Assembly: GCA_037367355.1 (NCBI GenBank)
Contig: CM074704.1
Span: 1,054,001-1,118,000 of the forward strand
Direction of reading: 5' to 3'
Length of the DNA: 64,000 bases
Source: Neoscytalidium dimidiatum
Lineage: Eukaryota > Ascomycota > Dothideomycetes > Botryosphaeriales > Botryosphaeriaceae
Below the pieces are notes generated by a model that did not search any database, was not told the DNA's origin, and was given only the letters and a program-made list of their open reading frames with translations. Positions 34,649 through 46,200 of the stretch are shown here, in pieces (positions within the stretch are counted from its first letter, which is position 1; every line of letters starts with the position of its first letter). The position numbers were made by a program, and so were the translations under genes.

Positions 34649-35400
34649 ATGACAACCTTCATTCCAGCCCTCACCCTGCCCGCTGCCGTCTTCGAGCAGC
34701 CTGCCGCCGCCATTCTGCTGCCCGTCGTGGCTGGCACCGGCATTGGCTTCTCTCTCCGCAGTATGTAGTGCCTCATTTGCGCTGCCCAAACAGCCGCACG
34801 CCTAGTGCTGACACTGCCGGAGCCGAGACGGCCAATTTGTACAAGCACCTCAAACATCCGCCCGGCCGTCCGCCTGCCTGGGTATTCGGGCCTGTGTGGA
34901 CTCTTCTGTATGCCGGCATGGGCTACGCCTCCTATCGTGCTTGGACCGCTGGCATGAGCTCGCCTGACCCTATCAAGTCTGAGCTAGCGAAGGTTAGTTC
35001 CTCCATAGCTCTAAGAGACTCTCTGTAGTACTCAACTAACCCCCAATCGTTCGACACTCCAGCAAGGCGCAACCCTCTACACCATCCAACTCGGCCTTAA
35101 TTTAGTCTGGACCCCTCTATTCTTCGGTCTTGGTCAACCTCTTGCTGCCACTGCCGATATCGTTGCTTTGACGGGCGTCGTTGGCTACCTCGCCCGTACC
35201 TGGAGTCAAGTCGACGAAACCAGTGCCTGGCTTCTAGCTCCCTATCTGGCATGGTTGAGCTTCGCCACCTATCTCAGCGTAAGTATATGGCAGAATCCAT
35301 TGCTCCACTGGCCGTCCGCTTACCTCATCAACAGACTGGCTTTGGCTACGTGAACAAGTGGTCATTCAAAGATCTTGGCAGAGCAGACAAGTCTCAGTGA
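34649..35400 (+). CDS. TspO/MBR family membrane protein (translocator protein homologue)
   Basis: Five-helix membrane protein family that binds tetrapyrroles and sterols; eukaryotic members sit in the outer mitochondrial membrane or ER. Model: join(34649..34760, 34823..34992, 35063..35278, 35335..35400), 187 residues. Family motifs: [20 protein letters not shown] in exon 2 (the W-x-P-G-x-x-x-W / MG-A region), [17 protein letters not shown] in exon 3 (N-x-x-W-x-P-x-F-F), and [16 protein letters not shown] followed by a short tail in exon 4. Introns 2 and 3 have GTTAGT and GTAAGT donors and end CAG. Intron 1 (34761-34822) has donor GTATGT, but the only in-frame acceptor is CCGGAG, so that junction is less certain. 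It is divergent from ARS2 and converges with the MCT gene. Confidence 0.86.
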
Positions 35401-35761
35401 TTCAGGGTCAATATTGATTCCAACAGCAAAGTACTTTCAAAATAATCAGGTCGCCTCAGCGACGGTATGTGTGGATTCGAATCGCGCAATCCGACTACTT
35501 TTTTCATGTACCAGTCGTGTTTGTTTATTATGGACAGGTACCTCACGGACCATCCAAAGGATGTCAGGATGAGCTATGCTTTTTGTGTATTAAGTCTTCC
35601 ATTTCTTTGTCCAAAATCTGAGCCAGCCTTATCTATTATCTTTTTCCCTCTTTTCCCGCCTGTCCCATATTTGCAATTTCGTAACGCTGTCTAGTCATTC
35701 TGTGTTGGATCGTTGCCGGCACACGGCACAGTTCAAGATGCATAGCCGCAAGATTTGCGAT
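35401..35761. other. Convergent spacer (TspO / MCT gene)
   Basis: 361 bp of 3' flanks, T-rich in the middle. Nothing else was seen. Confidence 0.7.
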
Positions 35762-37375
35762 TTACCTCTCATGTTCGAGTCCTTCGTTCTCCAGCGGGTT
35801 ATCCGACTTACCACGTCTTTGCAGCAATCCAACCCCGGCGAGTGCCGCCAGCGCATTGACGAGTGCGGCTCCAACAAGGCAGCTTCCTCCAAATATCTGC
35901 ATGCCCCGATATTCTCCGTGGCTGTGCTCGATCAGAGCACCGGCGAGTGGACTGCCCGTCAGCGCCGCAACGCTACCAATGCTCATCACCATACCGATTA
36001 TCACCCCCATCTTCTGCAGGTCCGTCGTTAAACCCGCCAATGCAGCCCCGAAGAGCCCCTGTAGGCCAGAGCCAAAGAAACCGTAGAACGCGGTCCAAAT
36101 CATCAGGCCTGACAGGCTATGAACCGCTGTCCAGCAGAACATGACTATCCCAGCAATAGCGGTAAGGAAAATGTACGTGTTCAGAGGTCCGAAGAACCTA
36201 TCAGCAAAAAGACCCGGTAGCAGTCGACCAACCACTGAAACACCGTTCATGAGGTACAATAGAGTCAACGAGTTGGAGGAAGAGATCTCAATGATATCGT
36301 GTGCGTAAGAGTTCACCTGCGAGGCTAATTAGGGTGTAATTCGACCAGCTAACACGTACGGCTTACATAGAAGAAGGCATTGTATACACTCCACAGCATC
36401 AGAAAGGTGCCCACCGTGAAGAGAGAATAGGCTACGAGAATAGTCAGTTTCACATGGTTCAGATACACGGGGCAAACTTACAAGGTTCCTTGAAAGATTG
36501 GAGATCCAGGAAGGGGCCTGATGCCCTGGGATTGATCCTAGTGCGAGCAAGTGAAAGCACGATTGCATACAGCGCCATAACAACGAAGCCCATGACCCGG
36601 ACTGTCCAACCGAAACCCAAATACGGCGTCAGTTGCTGGAAAATGACGGGGAATACAACACCGCCTACGCTAGATCCAGACAATACGAAGGCCAATGCTA
36701 CAGAACGGCGCTTTACGAAGTAGGTGGACACCAGGCTAATAGTTGGACACCAGCATAGACCAAGACCAATTCCACTGCATATCCCTTGAGCAAGGAAGAC
36801 CTGCCAAAATCTTTTGCAGATAGAAGTCATCATGATGGCGAAGACCTCCAACACCATGCCACAGAGAACGGTGGGGCGATAGTAGCCGGCATCAAACAAG
36901 CGACCGGAGAAGCTTGCAAGAAGGTTGATCATAAATATCTGAACAGAGACCACCCAGGACACAGTCGAAGCGGGAAGGTGATATTCAGAAACATAGTAGG
37001 CTTGGAATAGACCCCACGAATTCAAGTATCCCCAAGTGCAGAAGAGCGTGAGGTGTCCAGCAAGTACCTTGGCTGGTCAGCATTTGCGGAGGAACTGCCG
37101 CGAGCGCGAACAAAGGAAAACACGTGGATCCGGTCCGACATGGCTGGATCCATACATACCTGTAGCCAGGCTTTCAGACCTCCGTCTGGCGGCGGCTCCT
37201 CCCGAAAGGTTGATGGGGTGATGAAACGCTGCAGCACATTTGCTGGCCGCGAAGCCGAGCGGTGAAGTTCCAATGACTGAGTTCTGGCAGTCCGTACAGG
37301 CTCGATACCGTTTTTTTCCTGATCCTCCAAGATCTCTAGGTCCGGGTCGGCGCCTGCCACGGGAGCGATGTCCAT
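35762..37375 (-). CDS. MFS transporter, monocarboxylate transporter (MCT)-like
   Basis: Probable 12-helix plasma membrane transporter; the substrate is unknown. Fungal MCT-like proteins rarely match animal MCT specificity. Model: complement(join(35762..36316, 36367..36431, 36482..37067, 37160..37375)), 473 residues. The acidic cytosolic N-terminus runs into the MCT signature PPDGGLKAWLQVLAGHLTLF, then CTWGYLNSWGLFQAYYV (helix 1). Helix-rich segments follow, including FLAQGICSGIGLGLCWCPTI, a central loop, then NSLTLLYLMNGVSVVGRLLP in the C-terminal half. Introns are 92, 50 and 50 bp. Intron 1 must end CCAAG (37068), because the nearby CCAG acceptor leads to a stop codon within about 16 codons. 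Confidence 0.88.
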
Positions 37376-40300
37376 AGTCCGAAAGAACGAGTGCTGCAGT
37401 GCCGGTGTGATTGGCGATGCCGAAGTAAAAAGTAATGGCCGGTTGTTGAGTTGGGAAAGGCAAAAGCAGGCTAAGAAAAATCAACGAAACGGGCCTGGAC
37501 ACAGCAGAGGCTGGAGAAGGTGTGGAGACAGTGGCGCTTTAAAGGAGAGCGGAGCGCGACCGGCGGTGGGGACTGATAGTGAACATTCGCGAGGGAGCCA
37601 GTGCCATGGGCGAAAAGAGCGCGACATCGGCAACCCAAGCCGATGTGAAATCGGAAGTCGGCCTCTGCCCAAGCTTTTCGTGCCGCCCGCCTGCAACTAA
37701 CGCCACTGTGGGCACTCTTCATACGTCCGTCCTGCTCGCAGATGCGTCGTCGCCTGCACGCGCTGCTTGTCGGGGCGTGACTCACCGATCCCGTACACAG
37801 ATGCACCGAGCTTGCTCACAACAGTCCGACATGAACAGAGATGAGCCGCAAGCGTCCGAAACGACAATGTTCGCAGTCAAGGACCGGCAATGGATCGATG
37901 TCAACGTCCATAGCTGCGCCCCGTATCCTTAGGTACTCCGCAGCGATGTGGTTGCCCTTGCGTGACCTGGCTTGTTTATCACGAGGTCAGCCTTTACGGT
38001 TGCGAGCTGCGCGATTTTCCGGTCAAGCAAGAGCAGGAAGTACGGAACCGGCTGGACAATAGAACATTCATCGCTTGACAACATAGAGCGTATTGGTCCT
38101 GCGATTCTCTCGCCAGTCATGCTTATCTCGAACCACTTTGCAGACTATGTAAGTCCTATCTCTTCATGCCATAGGATCGGGCTTCCTCAGAATTAGAATA
38201 AATACTTACTGCGTACAGCACATACACTCTGCTCACCGAGTATTTGTTACTAGTGATCCAAAGATGGCTGGCAGGTTCCACGGCCGAAACTGATTGGAAT
38301 ACTGCCCAGAACAATATCTTAACGGTTTACAATGGGCACCTTTCCTGTCGGCTGCTCATGACACAACAGGCCCACAGAAAGATGCTTACCAAAGTAGTCT
38401 CACGTCTACAATCGCACAACCCGGAAAAGTTCCGCGAAATCGCATGTCGAAGAACAGTACTCTACGTGTCATACGTCTCTTCGCATAACTTGCAGCAGTA
38501 GCGTCTCGCGATAAGCTTGTAGAAATAACTGCTCGAACGGTGATTGCTTTGAGCGGTAAGTACGGAAAGGACTAGCCAGGATGACTTCCGCTCTACGTCA
38601 AAGCCAGGTAAGCGGACGCATGAAGGACCTTTCCTGTTCTAGAGACAGAATGAAGATCGTTGTAAGTTGCAGCAGGATTCTCCCTTCTTAACCGTCATTT
38701 GCAGTCAAAATGAGACCCCAAGAATCTTTGCTTACGGTATACAAAAGGTCCAGCCAACGATAGAGCCGCGGACATGAATCATCCATAGACTAAATGTTAC
38801 TCCAACTCTCCCAGATGGATTGAAATCGCTAACGGATCGCTTGCTTGCAGAGTTGATGATCCAGCTTGAAGTCAAGTCTTTAGCAACACAAGTTACGTTG
38901 CGAGCTGTTGGAGACGCGCACTTGGCCGTATGCCGAGTCCGCCGGTAACACTGGCACAGTGATAAGAAGTCATCTCCAGCATATTATTTCGGTATAAGCG
39001 AACACTCCATGGAATAACTCGTGCATGGCCGGGTGGCGTGAGTGCTGGTTAGAAAGCCCTCCTTGTGTTGCCCAGATACAACGAAATTGGGATCCGAGGT
39101 GTCTGATCGGCATCAGGATCTTCGACTCGTTGCAAACCCGGGAGTCTGGCGGGCTCCTGGCTGGTGACTAGCTGGCCAATCCGGTGCTCTCACTAGTCGA
39201 AAGCATTTCAAGAGTTGCTACTGTCAGAGAGAGAATATCTATTCGCACAATCCAGAGCTCGTCGACACCTCGTCTCTTCGGCCCTTGAAAGGGGGAAGGA
39301 AAGAACTGGTGCCACAGAGCTTGTCGAATAGATCAGGGATGCAGGCCGCTGATCCCCGGCGATCATAGTCGGGCGTGGGACGTTGGTAGCGGCGAAAGCG
39401 GAATCTGGCCGCCTGTAATCCTCGCCTACAATACAGCAGCCACGAAGGTGTCACGGGAGGATATTGGAAACTAAATGCCGTCTATCAAACCTCAGCCAAC
39501 TCTATCACTCGCGCGCAATCGCAAGAATGGAAGGCCTTACCAGTGGCGGCGCGTCTGTGGGTGATTGGCAAGCATAGTATTCGTCAGCCCTGCAGTACCT
39601 TGCCAAACTGCTCACGTCACCTCCGTTACTCGCATTGGGACAAGAACAGATAGTCGGATCCTTGGCGGGCTGTTGCGACCGTTTTAAAAAAGCGCCATGA
39701 AGGAACCGGTAGCGCCCAGGGAGACCTATGAGAACGAAGTGATGATCGGGTGTGGGTTCGGAAACTGACGGGTCTGATCGGCGAGAGAGATGAAGCTGCT
39801 TCTCTGCACGACGGCTGTATTGGATGGGCCGGGTTCCGGGGGCGCGGAGGTGAATGCCAAAGCTAAAGCTCCACAAGCCAAGCACGGACGAGACATTCGT
39901 CAGCAGAAACTGCACAATTCCGTGGTGTTGAGGTTCTTGTAGGGCTGCGCGATCTTTGCCAGGCCCGAAAGAGGGATTGGACACAAGGGGACCGTGCAGC
40001 GCGCCGCAACAGCCGCCGTATCAGCGCATTCTCCCAGCCTGATAAACCTGGAGCTGCATGGAAGCCAAGAGTTTGATATCTAGCCAGTGTCTCAAAAGGG
40101 AATCGCACATCCTGTGGGGCCGAGGGTGCTGCAACTATTTTGAATTTTGATCCCCGACGCACCATGATCGTCGACAGCCGGCACCCATGCTGGTCCAGGT
40201 AGGGGGGCCGCAACAACGTCCGTGTCAACATGTCGCCTGCAGCGTATACAAATCAGGCTGGCATAATGGAGCCTAAGAACGTTTTGTGTCTTCGAAGCGT

Positions 40301-40509
40301 GTCAAAAAAAGGAGCAGCACACAGGTTGTGGGGCCGACAGTACTAGTACTAGTACTAGCACTCTTACGCGCATTCGCCCGTCCTCGCTCTTCACTATCCA
40401 CACTTTCTTTCTATATCTCCAAAGATTTGTTCTTCAGTGTATGGGCGGGACCCGTAACTGTTCAAATCGTCCCATCCTTAATCAAAGCTTTCGTCAATTC
40501 TAACGCAAC
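37376..40509. other. Divergent 3.1-kb region between two transporter genes
   Basis: Upstream region of both the MCT-like and the DHA1-like gene. It contains a short TACTAG triplet repeat at about 40341-40358. Minus-strand open frames at 39505-39984 and 39863-40231 have no recognisable domain and overlap each other; I do not call them genes. Confidence 0.5.
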
Positions 40510-42337
40510 ATGGGGTTCCTCAACATCTTGGAAGACCGGCATCTTGGACAGCTGGAGGTGCCGGGGACGGCTTTCCTTGACAGCAGCAACGGGAAGGGAC
40601 CGGAGGAAAAGAGGGACTCCGACGTCAAATATGGCACTGGCAAGCACGCGAACACGGTGCTCGTGCCGCAGCCGTGAGTTGGCACCCAGGCCCGGGAAAC
40701 AAGATCGTGGCATGGAAACTAAAGATATCAGGTCTGACGATCCGAACGACCCGCTCAACTTCTCGCCGGCGAAGAAGGCGAGCATGACCACGATCGTTGC
40801 GTTTGGCGTAATTATTTTCTCTGCAGTAATCGGTACGGTGCCTATGACGCAACGAGGAGCCCGCTAACGGATCACAGCACCAATGCTCGCGCCTGGACTG
40901 GTTGTCATTGCCGAAGAGTTCAAGCGGCCGCTCACGGATGTGGCGCTCGCAACTGGATACCGTGAGTTGCACCTCCTCATCTCTGCCCGCGCCTGGTCTG
41001 ATCACAGGTTGAACAGAGTCACTTGTTGTGGGATGCTCGCTTCCCCTCGTATCAGCATCGTCGAGGAAATGGGGTAAGCGGCCGGTCATGCTTATCTCCG
41101 CACTCTTCGGGTTTGCGGGCTCGGTGTCCGGGGCCCTTTGGACTTCGTTCCAGGGCTTGGTGATCAGCCGCATTATCCAGGGAGGAAGCGTCGCGGCTTT
41201 CGAGAGCGTGGCCATTTCCATGATCGGCGACCTCTACTTTGTGCACGAGCGTGGATTCTATATGGCGCTCATGCAGTTCCTTCTCGGGGCTACATCCAAC
41301 TTCACGGCCGTCATCGCGGGCCCCATCACGGCTGAGCTCGGATGGGAGTATCTTTTCTACCTGCTGGTAAGTGGGTCGAGCGCCGTCGCTGGTGCCGAGA
41401 CTGACAAGGACAGATCCCGTTCACGGGCATCGAACTGTTGCTGCTCTTCTTCTTCGTGCCAGAGACGCAGTACAGAAGGCAAGGGCACAAGGCCGGCGAC
41501 GTGACGACGATCGGCAAGGACGGGAGCGTCCTAGAGACAATCGAGATTGGATCCATGCTGCCGCAGCGCAAAAAGACATTCTGGCAGCAAATGGCCGTGT
41601 TCACGGGAACCTACTCGGATGACAACTTCTTCCAGCTGCTTCTGACGCCGTTCGCCATCTGCGTGAATCTCCCGGTGCTGTGGTCGGTGATTGTCAGCGG
41701 TGGAGCTGTGGCTCTGTTGGTGGTGCAGTCCATCATCCTGCCTCAGGTCTTCGCGGCGCCGCCGTACCTGCTCAGTCCGTCAGGGGTGGGCTTCCTGTCC
41801 ATGGGGCCGTTCGTTGGCGGGCTCCTGTCGGCAGTGGTCATGGCGGCCATCGGCGACCCGCTCGTCCGGTGGGCGTGCAAAAAGAACGGTGGCGTCTACG
41901 AGCCCGAGTACCGCCTGCTGAGCATGATCGGCGCGTTCCTGATGCCGCTGGGAGCGATCCTGTTCGGGTACCTGGCGCAGAACGGCGTCAGCTTCTGGGC
42001 AACGGCGTCGGCACACGGCATTGACGTGATCGGCGTCATCGTGGCGGCAACGTCGACGGCGGCGTACGGCGTGGACGCGTACCGCGACATGTCGTCCGAG
42101 GTGTTTGTGCTGAGCGCGGCGTTCAAGGCCTTCGTCTTCTACAGCTTCAGCTACTTCGTCAACGACTGGACGGCCGCGGTGGGCGTTGGGCAGGTCTTCT
42201 ACATTCTGTCCCTGATCACGACCATGCTCATTCTCACCACGCCATTCGTCTTCATCTACGGCAAGCGCTACCGCAGCTACTGGGCGCGGGCCAAGATCCT
42301 CGAGCGGCTGCACCTAAGCACGCACGCGGACGAGTAG
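40510..42337 (+). CDS. MFS transporter, DHA1 (drug:H+ antiporter / polyamine-type) subfamily
   Basis: Model: join(40510..40673, 40732..40832, 40878..40961, 41017..41366, 41414..42337), 540 residues. Introns of 45-58 bp all end CAG and carry GTGAGT, GTACGG, GTGAGT and GTAAGT donors. Characteristic pieces: MGFLNILEDRHL with VPGTAFL at the N-terminus; VPQPSDDPNDPLNFSPAKK before helix 1; APMLAPGLVVIAEEF; SRKWGKRPVMLIS, the loop 2-3 motif A equivalent; ERGFYMALMQFLLGATSNF; ITAELGWEYLFYLL; and the ELLLLFFFVPETQY end of helix 6, followed by a central loop and six more helices. The frame is intact across all five exons despite lying about 500 bp from the RIP-like block. The substrate cannot be read from sequence. 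Confidence 0.9.
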
Positions 42338-42832
42338 ACGTAGTCGAGGGGAGGGGGTGGCTGCTGGGCGGCCGAGCGCAGGCAGTCGAGGTTACGCGTG
42401 TATGTACAGTGCGCGACATGTGCGGGTGGCCGCGGTCGCTCAGGCCTTGAGTTAGGGCAAATCGCAAGACGGGCCCTCGTTTAGGGCAACGGCCAGCAGA
42501 GTTTGGATCTGTGTCTTGGTTTAATTCGTTGAACTGTGTCCCTGCGTCGTCCTGCAACGGTGAATGAACGAGCTGGCGTGTTGGAGCGCGGTTTTGGAGA
42601 AATGAGGCAGGGTGGCTGCGGCTGTTGCTGTCGCCGGGAACTGGCGGTAAATAACGGCGAGTGTTTGGATAAGCATAATCCGGCAGTTGGTCTACAAATC
42701 GCGGCAGAACGTTGGCTCGAAACAGGAGGCAGATTAGTAGCGCATATGTGAGACGAGACGAGGTGCAGGAGCTCGGCTGTCAGTTCAAGTCGGCTAGGCC
42801 AAGCACAGCGCTTAACTTAGGATAACAGGGCA

Positions 42833-45800
42833 TATACTATAAAGCTATAGGGCTACTACGCTTTAATAGTAAATTTACTTCTATTTAAGATTTTATAAGA
42901 TATCCTAAAAAGACGCCTTAGATTTAATACTAAAATCGACTACTAAAAATTATACTAAAACTAGTACTATTTAAAAGCCCTTATTTCTCTTAACTAGAAT
43001 CTTAAATTCTAGCTTTATAGCTATTTATACTATTACGTAGAAGCGTAGTAAAGAGATAAAAAAGAAGATTTTAAATCTATATAAATTTTATACTCTATTA
43101 CGTATCTAAAAATTAACTCTATTTACTTAAAATTTTATATAGAGCTCTACTAGTATCTAAGTATAAAAACTAGATATAAATAGAGAGTTTAATAATAGTA
43201 TAAAAGAGTCTTTATTAGATAATAAATAAATTTTTAGAGAATTCTAAGAGTTTATTAAATAGAACTTATATATAGGTAAGCAATAAGTAAGATTATATAA
43301 CTTATATAGACTATACTAAGACTTTATATAGAAGCTAATAGCTTCTTATATACGAGTAGTAAGAAGTTCTATATTTAAAGTTTTTATATTATTTCTCTTT
43401 TTTAAAAAGTTATTCTTAATTTTAAAGAATAAAAAACTTACTAGCTCTAAATACTATTTATAGTATTAAAATCTTTATTAGAAGGAAAAAAAATATATAC
43501 TAAAGATAATAAAAAAACTTTAAATTAGAAAAGATAGAGTTAATACTACTAAAGATATTTAAAGTACTTATAGTAGTCTTATATATTTTTTATATAAAAC
43601 TTATATTTATATTATAAAGAATTTATAGGCTATACTAGTTTTTTTTATAAATAGTATAAGTAATCTTTAAATTATAATATCTTTTAAGTTATAAAGCGTA
43701 TTCATATAGTATAGTTCTTATAATAATATAGATATACTTTAGCTTTATTAGCTAGAAAGCTAGCTTTATCTAGAGAAAATAGAGCTATACTTATATAAAC
43801 TTACTTATTATATATATAGTATATATAGTAGTTAGTAGGTTATAGTAGATTATAGTAGACTATTATTAATAATAGTTAGCTCTTACTAGTAGCTATAATA
43901 ATAGAGTCTCTACTACTAGACTTTAGAGTTACTTAGTAAATTTAGATTTATTAAAGAATTTATCTTAAAAATAAAAAAAGAAGAATAATAATAGAATAAA
44001 AAGTTATATAATATAAAAGTATAATAGACCTTATTATCTCTAATTAAACTTTAAGTCCGTATTAAAATTTTAAGTTAACTATAAAAGTTAAAGTATTATC
44101 TAATAAACGTATTTATATACTATAGAAAAGCTATAATAATTTAGATTAATACTACTAGATTAATACTATTAGATTAATAGTATTAGATTAAGAAACTTAG
44201 ATTAGATTAATTTAAGTAGATTATATAGCTAGTATATAACGTAGGCGCTTAAGTCTATTTTCTAGTTTTTAACTTCTAATAATATTAGTAAATAATACTA
44301 TCGCTATACTTTTATCTTATAGTATTTACTTTTATTAGCTTTCTACTTTCTATCTATATAGTTTTTTATCTTCTACGGATTTCTTATTAGATTATATCTT
44401 CTTTCTAGTTATTATATTTATAGACGTTCTTTCTATATAGGCGGTAGTTATTATCTACTATTATTTCTATATACGCTACTATCTTATATTTCTAGTTTTT
44501 TTATATAGAACTAAAGAGTACGGCTTTACTAGATATAAGGCTTTTAGATTTCTATAGCTTATTTTCCTATATAAGTTTATAGTTCTTATTTATTTATTTA
44601 TTTATTTGTTTAACGTTCTTATATAAGCTAAGCTTATAAAAGACGGCTAGTCTACTAACGTATCTAGTCCGGTATTTCGACCGGGGGTTTTATTCTAATT
44701 TTCTTCGAGAAGGAGTCTAGAAATAGTAGGGGCTAAACTAGTACTTTTTAGAAAGAAATAAGAAAGTAAGTAGAAGAGTAAAAGAAGTAAAGAATAACGC
44801 TAAGAAAATTAGAAGGAAACGTTTCTTTTATAAAGAGAAACTAAAGTTAGTTTTTTAAAAGTACGTATTTAGGCTTTTATCAAAGTAAGTTCTAATAGCT
44901 ACTTTCGAGTAGCTATTTTAGTTATCGATAGAAAGCTTAGAAGAGCCTTCCGTCCGTCTTTAGTATTAAAAACGAGGTCTAGGAAGAGGTTTTTTGTTTC
45001 TAAACTAGTATATATATCTTCTCTTTTGAGTCGATATTTTTTATAGTCTAGAATTAGATACCGAGGGGTTTATTTAGTTGTATTATTATACGGGTAATAA
45101 TTAGAGGGGTTTAATTCGAAGCGGTTTAAATAGGACTTAAAGTAGCCGTATTCTATTTCAAGCTAGTAAAATACGGAGCTAGTTTCTCTCTCTATAGAGA
45201 GGTCTATTAGCTTACGTTTTATTTTCTAGTTAAACCGCCGTAAATAAGACTCTTTAGAGGCTATTTCCGCTTACTTATTCACTATTTTTTACTATAAATT
45301 AATAAAGTCTGCTTACGTTAGTATTCTAAAGAATACGTAGCTAGTAGATTCGTTATTTGGGTTTATTTTATAGGCGTATTTAGCTAGGGAATCTACTTCT
45401 TCGTTACCGCGTATATTAATATAGCCAGGGACCTATTCTAATTAAACTAAATTTCCGTTAAGAATAAGCGTTTTAGCTATATTTAAAGCTCGTATTTACG
45501 CTTATTATTCTAGGTTTCCGGATAGTATTTTTAGACGATAGAGTACGGCCTAGTTATCTACGTAGACTCTAATATCTTTATCGGTATATCCGTTTCTAAC
45601 TACGAGTTTAAGGGCTCTCGTAAGAGCCTCTAGTTCGCCGTTATAAACTAGGTTATTATTCCCGATATTTTCTACTATAATAGTAGTTTCGTCTTTAAGA
45701 GTAGGATCGTTTCTATCTATAAAAACTACTAATTCTATTCCGGTTTTATTTAGAATTAAACTAGCGTCTATATAAATAGAAATTAGATTATCTAGAGGAT

Positions 45801-46100
45801 TTTTAAGTTTATTTAGATATTTCTTAGCTTATTCTTCTTTCGAGAGTTTAAAGACTTTAATTAAGTAAGAAGTAGATATCTTCTAGAGCGGAAAGTAGAA
45901 AGAATTAACCGTTTTAAGATTATATAGTTTATCTTTTAGAAAGTCTCTAATTTTTTTAATAAGCTTACTTTTATATTCGCTCTCTCTTTCTAGAAGGCTT
46001 TAAATTAGATATTTTTAGTCTAATTTAAGACTTTATAGAGCGTAGGATTAGAGGTTATTTTCTAAGCGGATTTCCGAGAGTAGGATCGCGGCTTCTATCT
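42833..46100. other. AT-rich, RIP-like degenerate block
   Basis: Composition changes within a few tens of bases near 42830, from gene-like to overwhelmingly A/T. TA steps are everywhere while CA and TG dinucleotides are almost absent, the pattern left by repeat-induced point mutation (C to T at CpA). The left part (to about 44580) holds no readable protein; the right part is the LINE remnant. A TATT-type simple repeat at about 44587-44607 could be the LINE 3' tail. The right edge is the assembly gap. Between the MFS stop (42337) and this block lies ordinary non-coding sequence. Confidence 0.85.
44869..46100 (-). mobile_element. Decayed LINE (non-LTR retrotransposon), RNase H and C-terminal region
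   Basis: Read on the minus strand, one frame gives a continuous protein-like sequence broken by TAG/TAA codons, as expected from RIP of CAG/CAA. The four RNase H acidic positions are legible: Asp in IYIDAS (about 45767), Glu in NGELEALTRAL (about 45635), Asp in VYVDN immediately before a TAG (about 45557), and Asp in GNEEVDSLAKYA (about 45390). Downstream is a C-terminal region with NYYPYNNTTK ... PRYLILDYKKY, where tyrosines appear to replace the cysteines of the zinc-knuckle usual in fungal LINEs. The remnant ends at a stop at 44869. The reverse transcriptase part would lie upstream, in or beyond the gap. Fungal LINE with RNase H (Tad1/I-like); exact clade unknown. Confidence 0.82.
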
Positions 46101-46200
46101 NNNNNNNNNNNNNNNNNNNNNNNNNNNNNNNNNNNNNNNNNNNNNNNNNNNNNNNNNNNNNNNNNNNNNNNNNNNNNNNNNNNNNNNNNNNNNNNNNNNN
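46101..46200. other. Assembly gap (100 N)
   Basis: Exactly 100 N, a common convention for a gap of unknown length. It separates the AT-rich LINE remnant from the Msb1-like gene. True distance and even adjacency are unproven. Confidence 0.99.

Noticed and set aside
39239..40231. Minus-strand open frames between the two transporters
   Set aside because: Overlapping, no domain, no consistent splice joins; not distinguishable from chance.
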